From Chloroflexota bacterium (GTDB lineage: Bacteria > Chloroflexota > Anaerolineae > Promineifilales > Promineifilaceae): a stretch of 8,160 nt of DNA. A program made the translations under genes and the position numbers. Where the stretch lies: assembly GCA_963169155.1 (NCBI GenBank), contig CAUJGI010000284.1:1-8160 (forward strand). The letters are read 5' to 3'. The notes under the pieces were generated by a model, which saw only the letters and a program-made list of their open reading frames with translations, did no database searches and was not told the DNA's origin. Below, piece after piece: positions 1 through 5,180 of the stretch; within the stretch, counting starts at the first letter, position 1, and the number at the start of each line of letters is the position of its first letter.

Positions 1-142
1 GGTAGTGATCGTTGTCCTGGGTGCGCAGCATTTTGCTAAAGAGCTGGCAGCGCACCGGGCCAGTCAGATTGTATTCAGCCTGAATGAGTTCAGCTAAAGC
101 ATCGGCCGCCACAAACGAGCGGACTACGCGGATTTGGTTCAT
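1..142 (-). CDS. N-terminal part of a probable APH-fold phosphotransferase (partial)
   Basis: The first 47 codons of a minus-strand gene are present; the rest lies beyond base 1. The start is the ATG at 142-140, preceded by a GGGAGA Shine-Dalgarno about 9 nt upstream. The peptide begins MNQIRVVRSFVAADALAEL and continues with a Tyr-Asn-Leu, a Gly-Pro-Val-Arg-Cys and an Asn-Asp-His-Tyr near its visible end. This pattern (an N-terminal helix ending in a Y-x-L, then a first beta strand leading to an N-D-x-Y) resembles the start of aminoglycoside-phosphotransferase/choline-kinase-fold small-molecule kinases. The catalytic HxD and DFG-like motifs would lie outside the window, so the family call is tentative. 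It sits 103 nt downstream of an acyl-CoA dehydrogenase on the same strand. That neighbourhood fits a kinase acting on a hydroxyacyl or similar substrate, though it could also be a homoserine-kinase-II-like or unknown protein. Confidence 0.5.
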   Translation of the reverse strand, partial: MNQIRVVRSFVAADALAELIQAEYNLTGPVRCQLFSKMLRTQDNDHY

Positions 143-163
143 GTATGTTTTCTCCCTTTTTTC

Positions 164-205
164 GGTAATCGGTATTCGGTTATCGGTAATCGGTATTCGG
201 TAACT
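164..205. repeat. Six tandem 7-nt repeats, consensus GGTAWTC
   Basis: Six consecutive heptamers fill this stretch, variants of GGTAATC, GGTATTC and GGTTATC, the last ending as GGTAACT. As a consequence a 19-nt sequence (162-180) recurs exactly at 183-201, with period 21. It lies between the stop of the acyl-CoA dehydrogenase and the start of the phosphotransferase, directly upstream of the latter's Shine-Dalgarno. No open reading frame uses it. Function unknown. Confidence 0.9.
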
Positions 206-210
206 GCACA

Positions 211-245
211 CCGTTTACAGATTACCGTTTACGGTTTACCGTTCA
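211..245. repeat. Five tandem 7-nt repeats, consensus CCGTTTA
   Basis: Five heptamers in a row (CCGTTTA, CAGATTA, CCGTTTA, CGGTTTA, CCGTTCA) end exactly at the base before the acyl-CoA dehydrogenase stop codon. They resemble the reverse complement of the neighbouring GGTAWTC array, so the two arrays face each other across about 5 nt and could pair imperfectly in RNA or single-stranded DNA, for example CGGTAATC with GATTACCG. There is no run of T on either strand that would make this a standard terminator. Confidence 0.85.
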
Positions 246-1400
246 CTATCTGGTTAAAATGCCTTCATACTTGGCAATGACGCCGAGCATGACCTCGTCG
301 GCGCCAGCGCCGATGGAGAGCAGGCGAGCATCGCGGAAGTAGCGGGCCATCGGGTATTCTTCGACGTAGCCCATGCCGCCGTGGAACTGGAGGCAGGTGT
401 CGGCTACTTCGCGGGCGAGTCTACCTGCTTTTAGCTTGGCCATCGACACTTCTTTGGTCATGTCTTCGTTGGCCACCAGCATGCGCGTACAATGGTACGC
501 TAATTGGCGCAAAGCTTCCACCTCGGCGAGCAGTTCGCAAATTTTGAACTGGATCCATTGGTTGGCGATAAGCGGTTTGCCAAAGGTATGGCGCTGGCGG
601 CAGTAGTCGATGGTCAGCCGCAAAATGCGCTCCATGCCAGAGACGCCCATCACCACGCCCGCCAATCGCTCCTTTTGGAACTGCTTCATTTGCAGCAAAA
701 AGCCCATGCCTTCAGAGCCAATGCGGTAGCTTTGCGGCACGCGCAAATTGTCAAAGGACAAGATGGCGGTGTCGCTGCTGTGGTTGCCCAGCTTTTCCAG
801 CTTGCGGCTGACGCTGAAGCCGGGCAAATCGGTGGGCACGATGATAAGCGACATGCCCTTGAAGCCACGCTCGTCGCTGGTGCGGGCCAGCATGGTGAGG
901 TAGTCGGACTGGGTGCCGCTGGTAATCCACATTTTGCTGCCGTTGATGAGGTAGTCGTCGCCGTCGGCCACGGCGCGAGTCTGGATGGCGGCGACGTCGG
1001 ACCCGGCGTCTGGTTCACTGACGGCAATGGAGAAGACGGCCGTTCCCGCCACCGCCGGTTGCAAAAACGTCTCCTTCTGCCAGGGGGTGCCAAACTCCGC
1101 CAGGGCTGGCGTCGCCATATCGGTCTGCACGGCGATGGCCATGGGCACGCCCGCGCAGTTGGCCTTACCAATCTCCTCCAACATCACCACCTGGTACCAA
1201 TAATCCAGCCCCATCCCGCCATACGCCTCCGGGTAGGTGATACCCAGCAGGCCCAGGTCGCCCATCTTTTTGAAGAGGTCGTGGGCGGGGAAAGTACGGC
1301 CGTCTTCCCACGCTTCTACATTTGGATTGATTTCCGTCTCAACAAATCGCCGCACCGTCTGGCGCAGCATGTCGTGTTCGTCGCTGAAATAAATTGACAT
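246..1400 (-). CDS. Acyl-CoA dehydrogenase, LCAD/isovaleryl-CoA-dehydrogenase-like
   Basis: This is a 384-residue flavoenzyme of normal family length, expected to oxidise an acyl-CoA at the alpha-beta carbons in the cytoplasm and pass electrons to an electron-transfer flavoprotein. The start at 1400 is chosen because AAGGA lies about 8 nt upstream and MSIYFSDEHD matches a typical family N-terminus; a longer frame would translate repeat sequence. Visible motifs are the FAD/substrate signature FSIAVSEPDAGSD (123-135), MWITSG (157-162), the helix containing KERLAG (243-248), and QFHGGMGYVEEYP (338-350) followed by RYFRDARLLSIGAGADE. The usual MCAD catalytic Glu (in YEGT) aligns with Ala365. Glu244 in KERLAG aligns with the catalytic Glu of LCAD and isovaleryl-CoA dehydrogenase, so the base is probably there. 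Chain-length and branching specificity cannot be read from the sequence. It probably belongs to a minus-strand catabolic unit with the LLM oxidoreductase and the phosphotransferase. Confidence 0.96.
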   Translation of the reverse strand: MSIYFSDEHDMLRQTVRRFVETEINPNVEAWEDGRTFPAHDLFKKMGDLGLLGITYPEAYGGMGLDYWYQVVMLEEIGKANCAGVPMAIAVQTDMATPALAEFGTPWQKETFLQPAVAGTAVFSIAVSEPDAGSDVAAIQTRAVADGDDYLINGSKMWITSGTQSDYLTMLARTSDERGFKGMSLIIVPTDLPGFSVSRKLEKLGNHSSDTAILSFDNLRVPQSYRIGSEGMGFLLQMKQFQKERLAGVVMGVSGMERILRLTIDYCRQRHTFGKPLIANQWIQFKICELLAEVEALRQLAYHCTRMLVANEDMTKEVSMAKLKAGRLAREVADTCLQFHGGMGYVEEYPMARYFRDARLLSIGAGADEVMLGVIAKYEGILTR

Positions 1401-1419
1401 GGGTTTATTCCTTAAAAGT

Positions 1420-1460
1420 TTGCGAGTCTGCCTGTATGCGAGTTTGCGAGTCAGTACAGG
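1420..1460. repeat. TGCGAGT repeats with a CCTGTA/TACAGG inverted repeat
   Basis: Three copies of TGCGAGT lie at 1421-1427, 1437-1443 and 1445-1451, and CCTGTA (1431-1436) pairs with TACAGG (1455-1460). The repeat is the reverse complement of the ACTCGCA array on the other side of the four-helix-bundle gene. It is intergenic, just upstream of the acyl-CoA dehydrogenase ribosome binding site. Confidence 0.75.
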
Positions 1461-1484
1461 GAGCTTCACTTAGCGATATGCCAG

Positions 1485-1904
1485 TCATTTGCTTTTAAAG
1501 CGGCTTTGCTTGCTAATATTCGGAGCAATCAAAGCAATGATTTCATCAATTAGAGTCAAACGATGGTTTAGGAGTTCCTCTGAAAGCAACTTGCGCCCCT
1601 TCCAATACCAACCACGTGACTCTCTCGCTTCGCCAATTGCAATTTTTAGCCGATAAGCATAATCTTTTCCGTATCCGCGACCGTATCCTTCCTCAATATT
1701 TGCGCTGATGGAACCAACACTTCGTGCTAGCTGCCGGGCAACTGCTTTACCTCTTTCATCATGAAGTAAATATTCACAATCCTCCCACATCAAATCATAA
1801 GCAAACAATGCTTTTTGATACGCTAGAAAGTTCCATAGAGGATCATTTTTAATCACAGGATGAACATTCTGCTTCCACTGCTCATAATTCAACGGCTTAC
1901 TCAT
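1485..1904 (-). CDS. Four-helix-bundle protein, S23/23S-rRNA-intervening-sequence (IVP) family
   Basis: A small 139-residue protein. The start at 1904 is supported by a strong GGGAGGA Shine-Dalgarno ending 4 nt upstream. The core SISANIEEGYGRG (65-77), followed by a long helix with RLKIAIGEARESRGWYWKG, matches the four-helix-bundle family whose founding members are encoded in insertions in 23S rRNA genes and whose relatives include the Avd protein of diversity-generating retroelements. Most members are stand-alone genes of unknown function that form pentameric helical barrels with a basic surface. No reverse transcriptase, variable repeat or rRNA sequence is seen here, so a retroelement role is not supported. 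A hand count gives about 42% GC over most of the gene against about 60% in flanking genes. It also contains no ACGGCCGT octamer and is flanked by inverted ACTCGCA-type repeats, all of which suggests later acquisition. It starts 14 nt after the LLM gene ends, so it is probably cotranscribed. Confidence 0.85.
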   Translation of the reverse strand: MSKPLNYEQWKQNVHPVIKNDPLWNFLAYQKALFAYDLMWEDCEYLLHDERGKAVARQLARSVGSISANIEEGYGRGYGKDYAYRLKIAIGEARESRGWYWKGRKLLSEELLNHRLTLIDEIIALIAPNISKQSRFKSK

Positions 1905-1918
1905 GATTCCTCCCACTT

Positions 1919-2956
1919 TTACTCGCAACTCGCAACTCGCAAACTGGCAAACCCTTCTAAGGTTGCCTGCCAACCGGATTCGTTTTCGCCGGGGATGAAG
2001 GGTAGGTAGTAGCTGACGCGGTCGAGCAGCGGGCCGTATTTATTGTGGATGATTCGCGGCAGTTCCGCCCAGGTGCCGCGCACGGCCATGACGTCGAGGA
2101 TGTTATCGTTGATGAGGCCGGGCATGTGCGCCCACTGATTGCCGCGGGCCATCTGGCTGAGCTGCACGGCCGTTTCCTCCCAGCCATGCAGTTCCGCCAA
2201 CACCCGGTAAGCGGGGGTGCTCAAATAGAAAGAAATTTGCTGCTTAACGTGGGCTTCGGCCCATTTTTCGTAGGCGGGATCGTCGGTGGGGATGGCGAAG
2301 ACGGCCGTATTCAAGGAAATGTCGGCGCGGGAACGGCCGTTTTTGTGCAAGCCAGCCTCGATGTGCGGCAGGGCAAACTCTTCCAGGTACTTCACTGAAT
2401 GCAGCGCGTGGATGTGTACGCCTTCGCACAGCTCACCCGCCAGGCGCAGCATGCCTTCGTTCACGGCGGCGATGTAGATGGGAATGTGCGGGTGTTCGAT
2501 GGGTCCGGGGTTGAAAAACGGGGTCATCAGCTGGAGCTTAAAGTATTCGCCGACAAAGTCCAGCGGGGTGCCGTTTTGCCAGCAATCCCAAAAGGCGCGG
2601 GTGGCCAAAATCGTCTCGCGCATCTGCTTGAGCGGCTTGTCCCATGGCGCGCCCAGCCGCAGCCGGTTGTGCGCCTTCACCTGCGTACCGAGACCGAGGA
2701 GGAAACGGCCGTCACTGAACTTGGCCAAATCCCAGGCCATCTGCGCCAAAATGGCGGGCGTACGGGGGAAGGCGACGGCGATGCCGGTGCCCAACTGCAA
2801 ATTTTGCGTGTGCTCGGCGCTGAGCAGCAGGGGGAAAAAGGGATCGTGGTTGGTTTCGGCCGTCCATAAGCCGTCGAAGCCGAGCGATTCGGCCGTTTGG
2901 GCCAGGTGGGTCATCTGGTGCAAATCGTGGGAAAGCAGGGTGAGATCAAATTTCAT
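1919..2956 (-). CDS. LLM-class flavin/F420-dependent oxidoreductase (luciferase-like)
   Basis: A 345-residue TIM-barrel oxidoreductase of the bacterial-luciferase-like superfamily, which uses FMN or coenzyme F420. The start at 2956 has GAGGA a few bases upstream and the typical opening MKFDLTLLSHDLHQ. Other family marks are AESLGFDGLWTAETNHDPF (22-40), LQLGTGIAVAFPRTP (53-67), SDGRFLLGLGTQVKAHN (81-97) and PIYIAAVNEGMLRLAGELCEGVHIH (159-183). The set resembles the F420-dependent subfamily described around MSMEG_2256, but cofactor and substrate cannot be settled by eye. The last eight or nine codons (about residues 337-345, ending SLRVASCE) are read from the ACTCGCA tandem repeat, so the native C-terminus may have been replaced. 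It is the first gene of the minus-strand unit and is divergent from the export operon. Confidence 0.93.
   Translation of the reverse strand: MKFDLTLLSHDLHQMTHLAQTAESLGFDGLWTAETNHDPFFPLLLSAEHTQNLQLGTGIAVAFPRTPAILAQMAWDLAKFSDGRFLLGLGTQVKAHNRLRLGAPWDKPLKQMRETILATRAFWDCWQNGTPLDFVGEYFKLQLMTPFFNPGPIEHPHIPIYIAAVNEGMLRLAGELCEGVHIHALHSVKYLEEFALPHIEAGLHKNGRSRADISLNTAVFAIPTDDPAYEKWAEAHVKQQISFYLSTPAYRVLAELHGWEETAVQLSQMARGNQWAHMPGLINDNILDVMAVRGTWAELPRIIHNKYGPLLDRVSYYLPFIPGENESGWQATLEGFASLRVASCE
1921..1941. repeat. Three perfect tandem copies of ACTCGCA
   Basis: Three exact 7-nt units occur in a row, followed by a partial degenerate unit to about 1950. They overlap the 3' end of the LLM oxidoreductase gene and lie immediately upstream of the four-helix-bundle gene's Shine-Dalgarno. 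The same motif appears inverted at 1420-1460 on the far side of that gene. Confidence 0.85.
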
Positions 2957-3002
2957 CGCGGTCCTCAGGGAGTAAGGGGCTGACGATTGATAAAGACGAG
3001 CA

Positions 3003-3008
3003 ATTATA
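3003..3008 (-). promoter_or_regulatory. Putative -10 box (TATAAT) for the LLM oxidoreductase unit
   Basis: The minus strand reads TATAAT here, about 47 nt upstream of the LLM start codon, which would give a leader of roughly 40 nt carrying the GAGGA ribosome site. No convincing -35 hexamer is seen 16-18 nt further upstream, so the promoter may need an activator or be weak. Confidence 0.45.
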
Positions 3009-3099
3009 ATGCAAGCGCGGTGGTGGTGCATTACGGCCGTATGCCCCAAAACAGCATTCCTTAAACCCAATCAACTACCACCGTAAGGCAAATTGGGAC

Positions 3100-3127
3100 T
3101 TGAAAGAAACGAGACGATAGATACAAT
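3100..3127 (+). promoter_or_regulatory. Putative sigma70-type promoter TTGAAA-16-TACAAT for the TetR gene
   Basis: TTGAAA at 3100-3105 and TACAAT at 3122-3127 are separated by 16 nt and match housekeeping promoter elements well. The expected transcription start is around 3134, only one or two bases before the ATG at 3136. No clear Shine-Dalgarno precedes that ATG, so the regulator may be translated from a leaderless mRNA. Confidence 0.55.
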
Positions 3128-3135
3128 ACTCAATC

Positions 3136-3915
3136 ATGTCATCTCATTCAAAAAATGATACCACCCGGCTGATATTGGATACGGCCGTTGCCCTCCTCAA
3201 TTCCCACGGTGATGCCTTTACCATGGAGCAATTGGTTGCCCAAACCCGGCTTTCTCGCGCCACCATCTACCGGCGCGTGGGTAACAAAGAAACATTGCTG
3301 CGGCAGCTGGCCAATGAACGAGATTTGGATATTGAGGCTCTCAGCCAACCGGATATCCGTGAACGAATTTTAGCGGCAGCCCGCACAGTTTTCGGCCGTT
3401 ATGGCCTGCTGCGCCCAACAATGGAACAGATTGCCGAGGAAGCAAGCGTGGGTGTGGCTACCTTGTACCGCCATTTTGGCGACCGCGCCTCCCTGATTGC
3501 GGCATTTGTTGAACGCATCTCGCCCAACGTGGTCCTACAGCAGGAGGTACTGAATTCCTCAGCCAATTTTGAGCACACTCTGTACCAGATGGCAGAAACA
3601 TTCACCTCTTTCATGCACGAACACCGGGACATATTTCGCCATACCATCAGTTCTTACGAGGAAGAAATCAGTTTTTTCCACCAGATACGCTCATTCCAGG
3701 AGCAAAACCTTCGTCTGCTGACCCAATTTTTGCAAGGGCAAATGGATGCCGGACATCTCAAACAGGCGGATCCCGTTGAACTCTCTTTTGCCCTGGTGGG
3801 CATGATACTTGCTTTTACCGTGGTACGCCCCACGTTTTATGGTGTGCCGGTAACAAACCCGGCAGAAACGGCAAAATTTGTAGTGGATTTGTTTCTAACA
3901 GGCACAAAAGCGTAA
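3136..3915 (+). CDS. TetR/AcrR-family regulator with two tandem HTH domains
   Basis: A 259-residue regulator. Two TetR_N-like helix-turn-helix domains follow one another. The first spans about residues 10-62, with TMEQLVAQTRLSRATIYRRVGNKETLL at its core. The second spans about 75-128, with TMEQIAEEASVGVATLYRHFGDRASLI. The two cores align residue for residue. The remainder (about 130-259) is a helical ligand-binding/dimerisation domain typical of the family. Ordinary TetR proteins are 190-220 residues with a single HTH, so the extra length equals one duplicated DNA-binding domain. It lies 54 nt upstream of an ABC exporter operon on the same strand, as cecR (ybiH) precedes ybhGFSR in E. coli, so it most likely represses that operon and itself in response to an exported compound. 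It might also control the divergent LLM gene. Confidence 0.93.
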   Translation: MSSHSKNDTTRLILDTAVALLNSHGDAFTMEQLVAQTRLSRATIYRRVGNKETLLRQLANERDLDIEALSQPDIRERILAAARTVFGRYGLLRPTMEQIAEEASVGVATLYRHFGDRASLIAAFVERISPNVVLQQEVLNSSANFEHTLYQMAETFTSFMHEHRDIFRHTISSYEEEISFFHQIRSFQEQNLRLLTQFLQGQMDAGHLKQADPVELSFALVGMILAFTVVRPTFYGVPVTNPAETAKFVVDLFLTGTKA

Positions 3916-3923
3916 AGCAATTA

Positions 3924-3958
3924 TTGATTACCAAACACGGATCACGGCTTACCGACGA
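3924..3958. repeat. Degenerate 7-nt repeat array between regulator and permease
   Basis: Five heptamers (TTGATTA, CCAAACA, CGGATCA, CGGCTTA, CCGACGA) share period and end base with the CCGTTTA array at 211-245, but are more degenerate. They fill the gap between the TetR stop codon and the ribosome binding site of the permease. Possibly a third member of the same intergenic repeat class, or an operator region. Confidence 0.45.
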
Positions 3959-3969
3959 CCGGAGCAACC

Positions 3970-5103
3970 ATGTTTAATTCCAGACTGCTTTCTCTTATCC
4001 GTAAAGAATTTATTCAAATTCGGCGCGATCCACGCACGCTGGCGCTCACCATTTTGCTGCCCATTGTGCAGCTTGTTTTGCTAGGCTACGCGGCCACAAA
4101 CGACGTGCGCAATGTGCCAATGGCTGTGTTTGACCAGGATAAAAGTGCCGCCTCCCGAGACCTGCTAGATGCCTACCGTACGGCCGATTATTTCAAGTTA
4201 ACCTATGATGTACAGTCAGAAGAGGAATTGCATCGCCTGATCGAAAGTAATGATGTACGGGTTGGCCTGATTATTCCGCCGACTTACGGCCGTGCCATCA
4301 CCGCCGGTGAAACAGCCCAGGTAGCGTTTATCATTGACGGCTCTGATCCCACAGTTGCCAACACCGCTTTGGCCGCGGCCACCTTCATTGGCCAAAGTAA
4401 AGCGACCGAATTAACCATAGAACGGCTGGCGGCTCGGGGTATGGGGAATGTGTTGGGAACGGCCGTAGAAGTGCGCACCCAGGTTTGGTACAACCCCGAT
4501 CTCGTCAGCTCTTATTACATGATCCCTGCCCTCATCGGCATGATCCTGCAATTTTTGGCCTCCCTGCTCACCGCCACCGCCATCGTCCGCGAGCGAGAAT
4601 ACGGCACGATTGAACAAATCATTGTCACGCCCATCCAGGCGTGGGAATTGGTGCTGGGCAAGGTTATTCCCTATGTGCTGATTGCCTTTTTTAACATGCT
4701 GGAAATCCTCATTGCCGGGGTCATTCTCTTCAAGATACCGATCAATGGCAGCATTGGCCTGCTGCTGGCGCTGTCGGCGCTGTTTATTGTGACGACATTG
4801 GGCATGGGCATTTTCATCTCCACCATGGCCAACACCCAGCAAGAAGCCATGTTGATGGTCATGTTCACCTTGCTGCCCTCGGTCTTTTTGTCCGGCTTTT
4901 TGTTCCCACTGGAAGCGATGCCCGTGGTGCTGCAATGGGTCAGCTATGCCATCCCGCTTCGCTATTATTTGATTGTCGTGCGCGGCATCATCTTGAAAGG
5001 ATCCGGCCTGGCTGCTCTGGGGCCAGAAGTGTTTGCCCTCTCGGTTTTCGCTCTGATTATGTTAAGCGCAGCCGCTGCCCGGTTCCGCAAACGTTTAGAT
5101 TAA
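3970..5103 (+). CDS. ABC-2 type transporter permease, YbhS/YbhR/YhhJ-like
   Basis: A 377-residue inner-membrane subunit of an ABC exporter. The start at 3970 follows GGAG with a 5-nt spacer. An N-terminal amphipathic segment (FNSRLLSLIRKEFIQIRRDPR) precedes TM1 at about 24-43. A large extracytoplasmic domain spans about 44-180, and five more membrane segments lie at about 182-205, 232-254, 260-284, 290-314 and 350-370. Between TM2 and TM3 the stretch REREYGTIEQIIVTPIQAWE (207-226) is the conserved cytoplasmic coupling region of this family, and FLSGFLFPLEAMP (306-318) is the usual TM5-TM6 signature. Such permeases act in pairs; with two ATPase genes downstream, a second permease probably follows beyond the window. 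It is separated from the fusion-protein gene by 77 nt holding a long palindrome. Confidence 0.95.
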   Translation: MFNSRLLSLIRKEFIQIRRDPRTLALTILLPIVQLVLLGYAATNDVRNVPMAVFDQDKSAASRDLLDAYRTADYFKLTYDVQSEEELHRLIESNDVRVGLIIPPTYGRAITAGETAQVAFIIDGSDPTVANTALAAATFIGQSKATELTIERLAARGMGNVLGTAVEVRTQVWYNPDLVSSYYMIPALIGMILQFLASLLTATAIVREREYGTIEQIIVTPIQAWELVLGKVIPYVLIAFFNMLEILIAGVILFKIPINGSIGLLLALSALFIVTTLGMGIFISTMANTQQEAMLMVMFTLLPSVFLSGFLFPLEAMPVVLQWVSYAIPLRYYLIVVRGIILKGSGLAALGPEVFALSVFALIMLSAAAARFRKRLD

Positions 5104-5129
5104 GTAACCGTCTAAAATTTACTCACCAA

Positions 5130-5160
5130 GATTGGGCCAATCTTGAAGATTGGCCCAATC
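5130..5160. repeat. Perfect 31-bp palindrome (15-bp arms) between permease and fusion-protein genes
   Basis: The left arm gattgggccaatctt (5130-5144) is exactly complementary to 5146-5160, around a single central G. As RNA it would form a stem of about 14 bp with a 3-nt loop. It is followed by six A and no T run on the plus strand, so it is not a standard Rho-independent terminator on either strand. It may protect mRNA, attenuate transcription within the operon, be a REP-like dispersed element, or bind a dimeric regulator. Confidence 0.85.
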
Positions 5161-5180
5161 AAAAAACGGGAGTGTTAGGA

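Noticed and set aside
162..245. CRISPR array
   Set aside because: Units are 7 nt without spacers; this is tandem repetition, not repeat-spacer structure.
504..1397. Long plus-strand open frame opposite the acyl-CoA dehydrogenase gene
   Set aside because: It is antisense to a clear family member, has a His/Ala/Gly-rich low-complexity composition and no recognisable motif; it is a shadow of high-GC coding sequence.
1401..1469. N-terminal extension of the acyl-CoA dehydrogenase to 1469
   Set aside because: The extra 23 residues translate the TGCGAGT repeat region, and a good ribosome site precedes the ATG at 1400.
1485..1904. Avd component of a diversity-generating retroelement
   Set aside because: No reverse transcriptase, template repeat or variable repeat is present in the window; family similarity alone is not enough.
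2957..3070. N-terminal extension of the LLM oxidoreductase to 3070
   Set aside because: The extra 38 residues cover the likely promoter and have no family similarity; the ATG at 2956 has GAGGA upstream.
3066..3097. CCCAAT/ATTGGG inverted repeat as the TetR operator
   Set aside because: Arms of only 6 nt separated by 20 nt are easily found by chance and unlike usual TetR operators.
4411..4935. Minus-strand open frame opposite the permease
   Set aside because: Gln/His/Asn-rich translation typical of the antisense of a membrane-protein gene; no domain and no good start site.
5130..5166. Rho-independent terminator after the permease
   Set aside because: The strong stem is followed by A residues, not T; the minus strand also lacks a T run after the stem.
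4935..5180. N-terminal extension of the fusion protein to 4935
   Set aside because: It would overlap the permease by about 170 nt and translate the palindrome; the start at 5181 has a Shine-Dalgarno and gives a normal membrane anchor.
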